Below are positions 11,017 to 19,534 of a stretch of 61,177 nt of DNA, in pieces. The stretch is from Verrucomicrobiota bacterium (GTDB lineage Bacteria > Verrucomicrobiota > Verrucomicrobiia > Opitutales > Opitutaceae). A program made the translations under genes and the position numbers. The notes under the pieces were generated by a model. That model did no database searches. It was not told the DNA's origin and worked only from the letters and a program-made list of their open reading frames with translations. The DNA lies in assembly GCA_023443455.1 (NCBI GenBank), contig JAEZUE010000084.1, forward strand, positions 1-61,177, in the 5' to 3' direction. Within the stretch, counting starts at the first letter, position 1; each line of letters starts with the position of its first letter.

Positions 11017-14000
11017 ATGAAGAAACGATCCCCCCTGCAGCTCTGCTCCCACGCCGCCATCGCGGTGCTGGCGGGCGCTTCCACGCTCCGCGCCCAGACC
11101 GCGGCGCCCGAACCCACCGGCACCGCGGCGCTCCCGGACGAGGACGTCGTCGTCCTCTCGCCGTTCACCGTCGAGGCGTCGGAAGACTCCGGCTACGTCG
11201 CCACCGACACCCTCGCCGGCTCGCGCATCCGCACCCAGTTGCGGGACGTCGGTGCGGCCATCTCGGTCGTCACCGAGCAGTTCCTGCGCGACACCAACTC
11301 CAAGAACGCCTCGGACCTGCTCGTCTACACGACCAACACCGAGGTCGCCGGCCAGGGCGGCAACTTCCTCGGCCAGGGCGACGGCGCCATCCTCGACACC
11401 ACGGCGCGCACCTCGCCCGTCGCCAACACCCGCGTGCGCGGCCTCGCCGAGGCCGACAACCTGCGCGACTTCTTCCTCACCGACATCCCGTGGGACTCCT
11501 ACAACGTCGGCCGCGTCGACCTGCAGCGCGGCCCCAACTCGATCCTCTTCGGCATCGGGTCCCCGGCGGGCATCATCAACAGCAGCGTCAACGTCGCCAG
11601 CTTCAAGGACGCCAACAAGGTCGAGTTTCAGTTCGGCAGCTTCGGTTCGACGCGCGCCACGGCCGACTTTAACAAGGTGCTGCTCGACGGCGAGCTGGCG
11701 ATCCGCGTCGCCGCCCTCGACGACCGCACCAACTACCGCCAGAAACCCGCCTTCCGCGACGACGCCCGCCTCTTCGCGGCCCTGCGCTACGATCCGGCGT
11801 TCCTGCGTTTCGACGGCGCCCGCACGTCGCTCAAGCTCAACTACGAGACCGGCGACATCGACGCCAACTACCCGCGCCTGACCCCGCCGATCGACTGCAT
11901 CACCCCGTGGTTCGGGAGCATGGGCAAGGCGACGTATCAGGTGCAGGACTCCAACGACCACACCACCTTCGGCAATGCCCGCTACGAGCCCTGGCTCGGC
12001 GCCGCCGGCCAACGCATCTGGGACGGCGTGATCGCGGCCTTCGAGGCCGGCAGCCCGGCCCAGGGCATCGCCTCCTCCGCGCAGGCGGCGAACTACCCCG
12101 GCGGGGCCACCGGCACCAACAACACCGAGAACGGCGGCTACAAGGGCATCCAGAGCTACAACAAGTGGGCGTTCAACTCCCGCCTGCCCGGCTACATCAT
12201 CCAGCCGTTCAAGGCCCGCTCGCTCACCGACGCCTCCGTATTCGACTTCTACAACCACCTGCTCGAGGGCGACAACAAGTCCAACTGGAACCGTTTCAAC
12301 GCCTTCAACGCCCAGCTCTCCCAGACCTTCTTCCAGGACCGCGCCGGCCTCGACCTCGCCTTCGACCGGCAGGACGCGAAGTGGGGCTGGAAGAACGCCA
12401 TCTCCGGCGACGCGGCGGCGATCACCGTCGACGTGATGGAGACGCTCGTCGGCGGCGCACCCAACCCGAACGTCGGCCGCGCGATGGTCATCATGGGCGG
12501 CGGCAGCTCCGGCAGCGGCGAGGCGCACCGGGTGCGCGAGACCTACCGCGCCACCGCGTTCGGCGAGCTCGACTTCAAGGACTTCCTCGGCCGCCAGTCG
12601 GCCTGGGGCAAGGCCTTCGGCCGCCACCGCTTCACCGGCGCCTGGACGCGTCAGGATATCGACTACACCGAGCGCTCCTGGACCAACTGGTTCCTCGGCG
12701 ACGGCTACATCAACATGGCCGACATCGCCGTGGGCCAGTCGCAGCGCGACCTCACCCCGCTGGTCTATCTCTCCGGCGGCAGCATCGCCGACCGGACCTC
12801 GGCCTCCGGGCTGGGCCTCTCCCGCATCACCGCCGACATCGTGCCCAGCAGCACGACCGTGCGCCAGTGGGACACCGTCACGGGCAGCTTCGTCACCGCG
12901 AACGTGCCCGTCGTGGTGCCCGGCAGCGACGCGTTCGACGACGCCACCCGGCCGTATTCGAACGCCCGGCTCACCCGCCAGATCATCGACTCCCAGGTGG
13001 CCGTCTGGCAGGGCTTCCTCTTCGACGGCAACCTCGTGCCGATGGTCGGCTGGCGCAAGGACGTCGCCCGCGCCTTCGACGCCGGCACGCCCGACAAGGT
13101 CGCCGGCATCGTCGAGAACATCGCCGATCCCGCCTGGCGCCTGCCGACCGGCCTGGAGGAGGACGGCGTCGCCGGCCGCTCCTACAGCCGCGTCAGCGGC
13201 GAGACGAAGACCTACAGCGTGGTCGGGCATCTGCCGCGTTCGCTCGCCCGGAAGCTGCCCGGCGGCCTGGGCCTGAGCCTCTTCTACAACTCCTCGGAGA
13301 ACTTCCAGCCCGACGCCTCGCGCAAGGACATCCTCGGCAACCCGGTCGCCGCCCCCACCGGCGAGACCAAGGACTACGGCTTCACGGTCTCCGCACTGGA
13401 GGGCAAGCTCGTGCTCAAGGTCAGCCGCTACAAGACCAAGGTCAGCAACGCCACCCTCTCGGGCAACCTCGAGAACTCGTACCTGATCGGCGCCGGCGAG
13501 GCCTGGGGCCAGCGCGCGGCGGTCATGTTGGCCAACGACCAGGGCGTGTGGCCGGGCGACGGATACTACGGCACCACCTCGGCCGATTCCGCCTACGGCG
13601 CCGGGCACATCCTGCGCTGGCAGCCGGCCGACGGGGTCAACAACTCCAACCACGTGAACGGCGACTACAACCAGCCGTTCCTGCAATCGGCGATCGATGC
13701 GCAGTACGACCTCCAGCGCGCCTCGACCGACGACTGGATGGCGAATCAGATCCCGGTCGCCATGCAGCAGGCGTGGGGAATGGACGGTTACGCGGCCGGT
13801 TCCGGCAACTGGTCGTTCGCCAACGTGGCGGTCACGGGCGACACCGAGTCGAAGGGCACCGAGTTCGAGCTCACGGCCAACCCGATCGCCGGACTCGACC
13901 TCTCCTTCAACGCCGCGCGTACCGATGCGAAGCGCCTGAACCTGGCCAAGTCGTATTCCGACTGGATCGAGCAGCGCTACGAGGTCTACCAGGGCCCGAT

Positions 14001-14508
14001 GGGCGACATGCGCATCTGGGGCAACGGCAACTGGGCGTTGCAGGCCGGCGCCGGTGGCACGGTGCGCGACAAGTTCGAGAACGAGGTCCTGCCCGCCTAC
14101 AAGCTGGCCCTCGCGCTCAACAACACCTCGGTCGCCGAGCTGCGCCCGTGGCGCTTCAACGTCACCGCCAACTACGCGATCCAGAGCGGTTTCGCCAAGG
14201 GCGCGTGGGTCGGCATGAGCTATCGCTGGCAGGACCGGCAGGTCGTCGGCTTTGGCTTGAACGACACCAACGACGGCTACGATGTAGACGCCCGCCACTA
14301 CGGCCCGAGCGAGGACGCGTGGGACCTGTGGACCGGCCGCGAGTTCAAGCTCGGCGAGAAGCTTCGCTGGCGCGTTCAGCTCAACGTCCGGAATCTCTTC
14401 GCCACGAAGAAGCTGATACCGGTGACGGTGCAGGCCGACGGCACGCCCGGCGCGTACCGCATCCCCGAGCCGCGCGTGCTCACCCTCACGAACACCTTCG
14501 AGTTCTGA
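11017..14508 (+). CDS. TonB-dependent outer-membrane receptor (Opitutaceae type)
   Basis: A 1163-aa outer-membrane receptor that imports large substrates such as oligosaccharides by TonB energy. The signal peptide is MKKRSPLQLCSHAAIAVLAG. A short spacer containing DVVVLSPFTVEASEDSGY leads into the plug domain (about residues 60-200, with TDIPWDSYNVGRVDLQRGPN and FGIGSPAGIINSS) and a long 22-strand barrel ending in aromatic NTFEF. The LSPFTV entry is usual for the expanded receptor families of Opitutaceae. The ATG at 11017 was chosen because it begins the signal peptide. Next to the AraC regulator, it probably serves the same polysaccharide as the esterase and permease. No SusD-like partner is seen. 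Confidence 0.94.
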   Translation: MKKRSPLQLCSHAAIAVLAGASTLRAQTAAPEPTGTAALPDEDVVVLSPFTVEASEDSGYVATDTLAGSRIRTQLRDVGAAISVVTEQFLRDTNSKNASDLLVYTTNTEVAGQGGNFLGQGDGAILDTTARTSPVANTRVRGLAEADNLRDFFLTDIPWDSYNVGRVDLQRGPNSILFGIGSPAGIINSSVNVASFKDANKVEFQFGSFGSTRATADFNKVLLDGELAIRVAALDDRTNYRQKPAFRDDARLFAALRYDPAFLRFDGARTSLKLNYETGDIDANYPRLTPPIDCITPWFGSMGKATYQVQDSNDHTTFGNARYEPWLGAAGQRIWDGVIAAFEAGSPAQGIASSAQAANYPGGATGTNNTENGGYKGIQSYNKWAFNSRLPGYIIQPFKARSLTDASVFDFYNHLLEGDNKSNWNRFNAFNAQLSQTFFQDRAGLDLAFDRQDAKWGWKNAISGDAAAITVDVMETLVGGAPNPNVGRAMVIMGGGSSGSGEAHRVRETYRATAFGELDFKDFLGRQSAWGKAFGRHRFTGAWTRQDIDYTERSWTNWFLGDGYINMADIAVGQSQRDLTPLVYLSGGSIADRTSASGLGLSRITADIVPSSTTVRQWDTVTGSFVTANVPVVVPGSDAFDDATRPYSNARLTRQIIDSQVAVWQGFLFDGNLVPMVGWRKDVARAFDAGTPDKVAGIVENIADPAWRLPTGLEEDGVAGRSYSRVSGETKTYSVVGHLPRSLARKLPGGLGLSLFYNSSENFQPDASRKDILGNPVAAPTGETKDYGFTVSALEGKLVLKVSRYKTKVSNATLSGNLENSYLIGAGEAWGQRAAVMLANDQGVWPGDGYYGTTSADSAYGAGHILRWQPADGVNNSNHVNGDYNQPFLQSAIDAQYDLQRASTDDWMANQIPVAMQQAWGMDGYAAGSGNWSFANVAVTGDTESKGTEFELTANPIAGLDLSFNAARTDAKRLNLAKSYSDWIEQRYEVYQGPMGDMRIWGNGNWALQAGAGGTVRDKFENEVLPAYKLALALNNTSVAELRPWRFNVTANYAIQSGFAKGAWVGMSYRWQDRQVVGFGLNDTNDGYDVDARHYGPSEDAWDLWTGREFKLGEKLRWRVQLNVRNLFATKKLIPVTVQADGTPGAYRIPEPRVLTLTNTFEF

Positions 14509-14607
14509 GGCGCTCCGCTGCGGTCGGGTAGGGCGACGCCCGTCATCCGACCGCGGCGTTCAAGAATTTGGTCCGGAACATAGGGCCGGACCAATGTTGT
14601 ACTGGGG

Positions 14608-14652
14608 CCCTGGCAGGCCGCCCCCGCCAAGCGTGGCGGGGGCGCCTGCCAG
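14608..14652 (+). terminator. Large hairpin after the TonB receptor
   Basis: A stem of about 20 bp, CCTGGCAGGC-CGCCCCCGCCA paired with TGGCGGGGGCG-CCTGCCAGG around a loop AGCG, followed by a T-rich stretch (TGCTTTGTTTATT). It lies about 100 bp past the receptor stop, which fits a terminator, but the long stem also resembles the dispersed hairpins of this genome. Confidence 0.6.
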
Positions 14653-15027
14653 GTGCTTTGTTTATTGAGCCCTGCTCAATAGCCTGACGCTTGCGGTAGC
14701 GAAGGTCGCCAAGACCTTCGGCGTGTTCGCTGGGGCCGAAACTCTTGGCGAGTTTCGCTACGATGTGGATCTCGCCGTCAGTCTGAAATGCGAGGCTCAA
14801 TAGGGCCGCGGCGCCGGGCGGAGACGCGTGGCCGGTTCCCGGGGGCGCGAGCATCGCGGACGGCGGCGTTGAGCGATGCGCTCCGGAGTCGGCCCACGCC
14901 GCACCGGCAACCGACCGCCGGTCACCGGTTCTTGGTTACGACCGGGGTTTGGTTCCGCCTCGGGTACGCCACGGGGGCATTGCGGTCGAATGTTCCGGAG
15001 TCGGACTGCGCCGTTCGGCGCACGTGC
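14653..15027. repeat. Spacer with CGAAACTCTTGGCGAGTTTCG hairpins
   Basis: No gene is seen. At 14697-14764 are two related short hairpins, TAGCGAAGGTCGCCAAGACCTTCGG and CGAAACTCTTGG/CGAGTTTCG. The second type recurs near 29070-29093 and 34971-35000. The remainder is unremarkable GC-rich DNA. Confidence 0.6.
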
Positions 15028-15348
15028 CTATTGTCCGGGGAAGCGCGCCAGCCAGTTCAGCGGGTCGGAACGGGTCGGCACGACGGAGCCGAAGACCAGG
15101 GTGTTACTGTTCCAACCATACAGGATGAAGTAGGGGAAGGCGTGCAGGTTGCGCCTTCTGAACTCCACGGCCACGGTCGAACTGGTGTTGACGAAGTGCC
15201 CGGCGGCGCCGGGCGCGGCTCGGATTGCGTCGATGGCATCTTCGATTTCGCGGCGAAAGCGCTGTGCGAGCCCGACCGAAATCTCGGCGTAGCGTGCCTC
15301 GAATCGTCTCTGATCGACCGGAAACTCCGGGTGGAAAACGACGATCAT
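15028..15348 (-). CDS. ParE/RelE-type toxin
   Basis: A 106-aa plasmid-stabilisation toxin. The fold is shown by the N-terminal strand IVVFHPEF, an amphipathic helical region (RFEARYAEISVGLAQRFRR) and the closing strands AVEFRRRNLHAFPYFILYGW and TLVFGSVVPTRSDP, as in ParE-like members. It overlaps the upstream antitoxin by 4 bp (15345-15348), the usual translational coupling. The target (gyrase or ribosome) cannot be told from sequence. Confidence 0.82.
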   Translation of the reverse strand: MIVVFHPEFPVDQRRFEARYAEISVGLAQRFRREIEDAIDAIRAAPGAAGHFVNTSSTVAVEFRRRNLHAFPYFILYGWNSNTLVFGSVVPTRSDPLNWLARFPGQ

Positions 15349-15548
15349 CCCAAAGCGGCGCGATATTGCTCCTCGGTCAGTCCCGGGACTCGGCCTTCCG
15401 CCACCTCTTCGATGCGGCGGATGCCCTCGCGCACGGCGTCGTTGAGGGGCAGCGGTGCGACCACGCTCTCGACCAGACGGCGGGCGAGTTCGAGGCGCTC
15501 GGCGGCGGGCAACTCCAAGGCGGTGTGGGCGAGATCGCGATCGATCAT
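15345..15548 (-). CDS. Addiction-module antitoxin (Unstab_antitox type)
   Basis: A 67-aa antitoxin. The ALELPAAERLELARRLVESV segment is the signature of the short addiction-module family that accompanies ParE-like toxins. It is first in the pair and overlaps the toxin start by 4 bp. Antitoxins of this family usually lack an independent DNA-binding domain, so self-regulation cannot be assumed. Confidence 0.8.
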   Translation of the reverse strand: MIDRDLAHTALELPAAERLELARRLVESVVAPLPLNDAVREGIRRIEEVAEGRVPGLTEEQYRAALG

Positions 15549-16083
15549 GGCGGGGAGAATGGCGTGTCGGGCATCATTGGCAAGCCGCGGGGGACAGCGG
15601 CCGCCGGTGCGCGCGAAGCCGTAAGCATTCGGTCGAGTGTCGAGTGACGAGTGTCGAAGGGCCGGTCACAGAGGAGATCGAGCGAAGCATTCGTGCTGGA
15701 AGCTCGCCACGGGTGGTTGGCGCTCGTTCCTCGAAGCTAGCCGACGATCACGGCGTTCGATTGGGACGACCCCGAGTTCGAAGCCAAGCCGTTGATGGAT
15801 GACGACGATCCGCACCGTAAGCGGGCCTCGCTGCATCAACTCCTTTTCGGTGAGGGCTGAGTCGCTGGAACTGCCCCTCCGCCTCCGCGGCTACCTCTCG
15901 CCCGAGCTCGACGAACACGCCGTCCTCGGCGCGAGGACGCAAAATTCCGTCCGATCGCGACATGGTTTTGCGTCCTCCGGATTCCGCCGTTTGCCGGATT
16001 CGGGGGAATTCCGCCGCCACATCGTGGAACGTCGGAGGTTGCGCGTGAAAGGGGCGCGATCGCTGGGTGCGGGTAGCACGGTA
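15549..16083. repeat. Spacer with a truncated, inverted 130-bp repeat and a 12-bp-stem hairpin
   Basis: At 15631-15737 lies an opposite-orientation copy of the 130-bp repeat, losing similarity near TCCTCGAAGCTAG. Straight after it, 15741-15848 (+) is open and would read ...TAFDWDDPEFEAKPLMDDDD... to a stop, but it lacks a start codon and looks like the tail of a lost gene. At 15933-15977 a hairpin has perfect arms GAGGACGCAAAA and TTTTGCGTCCTC. No intact gene is seen. Confidence 0.6.
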
Positions 16084-16308
16084 TCAGCGACCGGCGGCAA
16101 ACTCCTCGACGGTGAGGCCGATGTCCTTGGCGATCTGGCGGAGGAGCGGCGGGGCGATGTCGCGGCCCTTGTGCAACGGCACCGTGGTGCCGTGGCCGTC
16201 GGCATGCCGGTATTGGATGTGCTAGCCCCGCTGTCGCACTGCGACAAAACCACGCGCCTCAAGCAGACGGCAGACTTCCGCGGGCTTGAGAACGGGAACG
16301 GTGCCCAT
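16084..16308 (-). pseudogene. hicA: HicA toxin broken by one in-frame amber codon
   Basis: HicA mRNA interferases are small double-stranded-RNA-binding-like toxins. The frame starts at 16308, reads 28 residues ending VAVRQRG, meets TAG at 16222-16224, and continues in the same frame with HIQYRHADGHGTTVPLHKG and PPLLRQIAKDIGLTVEEFAAGR to a TGA at 16084-16086. Together this is a full 74-codon HicA. The family normally has Gly-Ser-His at the break; a TCG to TAG change would explain it while leaving the catalytic His codon intact. hicB lies directly upstream, intact, 5 bp away. Confidence 0.85.
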
Positions 16309-16313
16309 CGGCG

Positions 16314-16523
16314 TCAGGCCACGGCGATGTTCTGGAGCCCGACGAACTCGGCTTCGAGGCGAGGCGCGCCGTCCTCGAGCAGCATGGCGATGACTTCGCG
16401 GAGGTTGGCGTTCAACTCGTCGAGCGACTCGGCCTGGGTGTGCGCGCCCGGGAAGCCCGGCACGTACCCGACCAGAAGACCGGTGACCGGATCGCGCTCC
16501 ACAACGGCGGTGAACGATTTCAT
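16314..16523 (-). CDS. hicB: HicB-type antitoxin
   Basis: A 69-aa partial-RNase-H-fold HicB. The family signature is clear: FTAVVERDPVTGLLVGYVPGFPG, then the AHTQAESLDELNANLREVI helix. There is no C-terminal DNA-binding extension, so it is the short form. It precedes the broken hicA gene by 5 bp. Retention of antitoxin with a dead toxin is consistent with relaxed or protective selection; which of the two cannot be decided here. Confidence 0.86.
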   Translation of the reverse strand: MKSFTAVVERDPVTGLLVGYVPGFPGAHTQAESLDELNANLREVIAMLLEDGAPRLEAEFVGLQNIAVA

Positions 16524-16873
16524 ACCGCCAGTTTCCCCATGAGCCCGGGCGAGGCGAGCTCATGGCAGGTATTCCCAGTGTTCTCTTTCGTCTCTGTGGC
16601 CGCTGTGACGTACCGGCGTTTCCACATCTTCGTTTCCTTCGACGGCTTCTGTCGGTCTCTACAGCGCTACGCCTCGAATCGTTGCGTTTCTCGCACGATT
16701 TCGCTCCGTCACAGAACCGAGCGGGATCGCCACAAAGAGGCACGAAAAGTCACGAAAACAATCCGGTCTTTTTGTGCATTTTCGTGCCTCTTCGTGGCCG
16801 TAGTTTGGATGCGGCTCCGCCGCGTTAGGTTCTTTTCGGTGGAAACCTTCGCTGCCGGGGCCGCGCCCCGGCT
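16524..16873. repeat. Spacer with a CACAAAGAGGCACGAAAA inverted repeat
   Basis: At 16733-16800 arms GCCACAAAGAGGCACGAAAA and TTTTCGTGCCTCTTCGTGGC enclose a short loop. A second copy of this family lies at about 25137-25235. No gene is recognised in the 350 bp, which are upstream of hicB. Confidence 0.75.
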
Positions 16874-17806
16874 TCAGCCGTGCGATGTGGCGGCGACTGC
16901 GCCGTGTTGACGGTAGCGGGCGGGGGAGGCGCCGCTCCAGCGCTTGAAGGCGGCCGAGAACGAATACAGCGACGCGAAGCCGGCCCGGTAGGCGACCTCC
17001 TCGACCCCGCAGCTCGTTGCCCGCAGCAGTGCCGAGGCATGGCGCATCCGCAGATCCCGGACGTGGGCCATGGGGCTCTTCCGGTGGTGCCGGTGGCAGA
17101 GCCGGCGCAGCTGCTCTGCGCTCAGGTGTGCGTGGCGCGCGAGCCGGTCGATGTCCCAAGGGTGCGCGAGGTCCGTCTCCACCGTTTCCCACAGCCGGGC
17201 GAGGCGCGGGTCGGTGGCGGGTTGGCCGACCAGCCGCTGCACGTGGGTGTGCAGCAGGGCGACCAGCGTCTGCAGCGTGGCGCTGTCGCGCTCGCCGGTG
17301 CTCTCCCGGATCAGCAGGCCGAGGACCTGGGCGCAGGTGGAGCCGTCGGTCTCCACCTGCCGCGGTTGGCGGCCGGGGATGGCGGGGGCGCCGGTCGCGT
17401 CGCGGCACGCGACCCAGGCGAGAGTCCACGGGGCGGAACCGGCGGCTTCGAGCGTGGCGCCGCTGCCGCGAGGAAGGAGCAGGACCCGGTGCGCGGGCCA
17501 GTCGGTGAAACGGTCGCCGAGCCGCACGCGGCCTTGGCCCTGCCACGAGGCGACGAGCAGCGACCGTGAGGCCGCGGGGAGCTCGCTGCGTTGGAGCGGG
17601 GCCATCTCGGCGCGGCCGATGGCGGCGAAACCGCCGGCCGCGAGTTGTGGTATTTCGAACTCGGACACGGACGGGCCGGCGAGGCCGGTGTCGGGGCCGG
17701 GCGGGCGGGCGGGGGCGCCGCCCGGCGACGGGAAATCGAGCAGCACGCCGGAGCGCGCGGAGGGGGCGGGCGCCGCGGGCAGGTCGAGCAGGGCGGAGTC
17801 GGGCAT
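16874..17806 (-). CDS. AraC-family regulator beside GH1 enzyme
   Basis: A 310-aa regulator with a degenerate N-terminal cupin-like sensor (about residues 50-170) and a C-terminal AraC DNA-binding domain (about 200-300), including HLSAEQLRRLCHRHHRKSPM and the second helix pair ending FAAFKRWSGASPARYR-like. It is close in sequence to the regulator at 27765-28610, which sits beside a GH51 gene, so the two are probably paralogues specialised for different glycosides. It begins 46 bp after the GH1 stop and may be co-transcribed. The ATG at 17806 is taken over the longer frame, which overlaps GH1. Confidence 0.87.
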   Translation of the reverse strand: MPDSALLDLPAAPAPSARSGVLLDFPSPGGAPARPPGPDTGLAGPSVSEFEIPQLAAGGFAAIGRAEMAPLQRSELPAASRSLLVASWQGQGRVRLGDRFTDWPAHRVLLLPRGSGATLEAAGSAPWTLAWVACRDATGAPAIPGRQPRQVETDGSTCAQVLGLLIRESTGERDSATLQTLVALLHTHVQRLVGQPATDPRLARLWETVETDLAHPWDIDRLARHAHLSAEQLRRLCHRHHRKSPMAHVRDLRMRHASALLRATSCGVEEVAYRAGFASLYSFSAAFKRWSGASPARYRQHGAVAATSHG

Positions 17807-17852
17807 CGTCGTCGGTGGTGGGGGGGCTTCGACTCGTGTTGGGCGGTGCGGT

Positions 17853-19370
17853 CTACCGCACCTGGCCGGCGCGGATGGTCTCGCGGTACCATTCGTAGCC
17901 GAGCTTCGGCGTACGGCGCTGCGTGGCGAAGTCGACATGCACGAGGCCGAAGCGGCTGCGGTAGCCCTCGGCCCATTCGAAGTTGTCGAGGAAGCTCCAA
18001 AGGTAGTAGCCGATCGCCGGGTACCCTTCGGCGATGGCGCGTTGGATCTGCCGCAGATAGGCGCGGCAATAGGCGATGCGGTCCACATCGGCGACGAAGC
18101 CGGTGGCGTCGGCCGCGGCGGAGTCGGAAAGGCCGTTCTCGCTGAGGAAGATGGGCAGGCGGCGGTCGCCAAGTTGTTCGGACACCAGACGGATGCCCCA
18201 GTACGCCGCCTCGGGGATGATTTTTAGCCAGGGCAGGCCGCCCTGCGGATAACCGGCGGGGAGCGGCACGCCCTCGTGGCCGCGGGCATTGTCGGCGGCG
18301 CGGGTGTAGCTGCCGGTGTAGCAGTTGAACCCGAGCGCATCGAGCGGCTGGGCGATGGTCTGCCAGTCGCCCTCGGCGACTTCGGGCAGGCGTTCGCGAT
18401 GGAGCTCGGCCCACGCGGGATCCCAGCGGCCGTGCAGCAGCGGGTGGAGGATGGCGCCGTTGACGAACGAGTCGGCGAAGGCCCGGCGCGCGGCGGCGAT
18501 GTGCTCGGGCGACTCGACGACGGGCACGCAGCTCTCGAAGTTCTCGGCGGCGGCGATGCGGCAGGGGCGCGGGGTGGCGGCGCGGATGGCCTGGCAGGCG
18601 CGGCCGTGGGCGAGCAGGGCGTGGTGGACGATCTGCGACTGTTCGCGCGGGGAGGCCAGCGCGATGCCGGGGGCGTGGGGCGGGGGGCGCCCGACCGCGT
18701 AGCCGCTGTAGCAGGTGAAGGTGGCGATCTCGTTGAGCGGGATCCAGCGATCGATCCGGTCGCCGAGGCGTCGCACGACGGCGGAGACGTAGTCGGCGAA
18801 GTCGTCGGCGACCTCGCGGCTCTGCCAGCCGGCGTAGCGATCCTGCAGCGCCTGCGGCAGGTCCCAGTGGTAGAGCGTGGCGTGCGGGGTGATGCCGTGT
18901 TCGCGCAGGCAGTCGACGAGGCGGCGGTAGAAGTCGACGCCCTTCTCGTTCACGGCGCCGCGGCCCTCGGGCACGATGCGCGGCCAGGCGATGCTGAAGC
19001 GGTAGTGCTTCACGCCGAGCGCGGCCATGAGCGCGATGTCTTCGGCGAAGCGGTGGTAGTGGTCGCAGGAGACGTCGACCGTGCCGCCGTCGGCGATACG
19101 GCCGGGCTGGCGGCAGAAGGTGTCCCAGATGCTGTCGCCGCGGCCGTCCTCCCTGGCGGCGCCCTCGACCTGGATGGCGGCGGTGGCCACGGCCCATTCG
19201 AAGTCGGGCGGGAACGCGGCGGCGTCGCAGTCGGTACCGGGGGCGACGGCGTTGCCGGGTTGCGGCTCCCGGGCGACGAGGTTGAGGGCCGGGGCGGCGA
19301 GGGCGGCGGCGGTGAGGCCGAGGCCCTGGGCGAGAAAGCGGCGGCGATCGGGGGCGGCGGGTGAGGGCAT
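17853..19370 (-). CDS. GH1 beta-glucosidase with Tat-type signal
   Basis: A 505-aa family 1 glycosidase cleaving terminal beta-glycosidic bonds. An N-terminal RRRFLAQGLGLTAAALAAPA segment is a twin-arginine-type signal, suggesting export in folded form. Acid/base Glu214 lies in WIPLNEIATF, where most GH1 have NEP; here the Pro is Ile. The nucleophile is Glu411 in IFLSENGL. The TLYHWDLPQAL and YLWSFLDNFEWAEGY segments are standard. Start 19370 gives the signal peptide. It is followed by an AraC regulator and preceded by a GH5 gene on the same strand, which suggests a beta-glucan or cellobiose-related unit. Confidence 0.92.
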   Translation of the reverse strand: MPSPAAPDRRRFLAQGLGLTAAALAAPALNLVAREPQPGNAVAPGTDCDAAAFPPDFEWAVATAAIQVEGAAREDGRGDSIWDTFCRQPGRIADGGTVDVSCDHYHRFAEDIALMAALGVKHYRFSIAWPRIVPEGRGAVNEKGVDFYRRLVDCLREHGITPHATLYHWDLPQALQDRYAGWQSREVADDFADYVSAVVRRLGDRIDRWIPLNEIATFTCYSGYAVGRPPPHAPGIALASPREQSQIVHHALLAHGRACQAIRAATPRPCRIAAAENFESCVPVVESPEHIAAARRAFADSFVNGAILHPLLHGRWDPAWAELHRERLPEVAEGDWQTIAQPLDALGFNCYTGSYTRAADNARGHEGVPLPAGYPQGGLPWLKIIPEAAYWGIRLVSEQLGDRRLPIFLSENGLSDSAAADATGFVADVDRIAYCRAYLRQIQRAIAEGYPAIGYYLWSFLDNFEWAEGYRSRFGLVHVDFATQRRTPKLGYEWYRETIRAGQVR

Positions 19371-19434
19371 GCGCGGAGGGGAGAGCGGGGAAGTCGGAAC
19401 GGGGAACTCGAAACTCGGAAGGCGGGGAATTGAG

Positions 19435-19504
19435 GTAGGAGCCTGCTTGCAGGCGATCCGACAGGGCGGCGGACCGGGCACAGATCGCCTGCGAGCAGGC
19501 TCCT
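19435..19504. repeat. GTAGGAGCCTGC inverted repeat
   Basis: Arms GTAGGAGCCTGCTTGCAGGC and GCCTGCGAGCAGGCTCCT in the spacer between the GH5 stop and the GH1 start, with a GGGAACTCGAAACTCGG purine-rich tract (19385-19432) beside it. Confidence 0.88.
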
Positions 19505-19534
19505 CCATGTGATGGCGCAACTGTGCGCAGGGTT

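Noticed and set aside
10885..14298. Minus-strand frame of 1137 codons opposite the TonB receptor
   Set aside because: Antisense shadow in high-GC DNA; no domain or signal, whereas the receptor has a full plug and barrel.
14531..15027. tRNA or small RNA gene in the hairpin-rich spacer
   Set aside because: No cloverleaf with anticodon and CCA-adjacent acceptor could be formed; hairpins belong to dispersed repeats.
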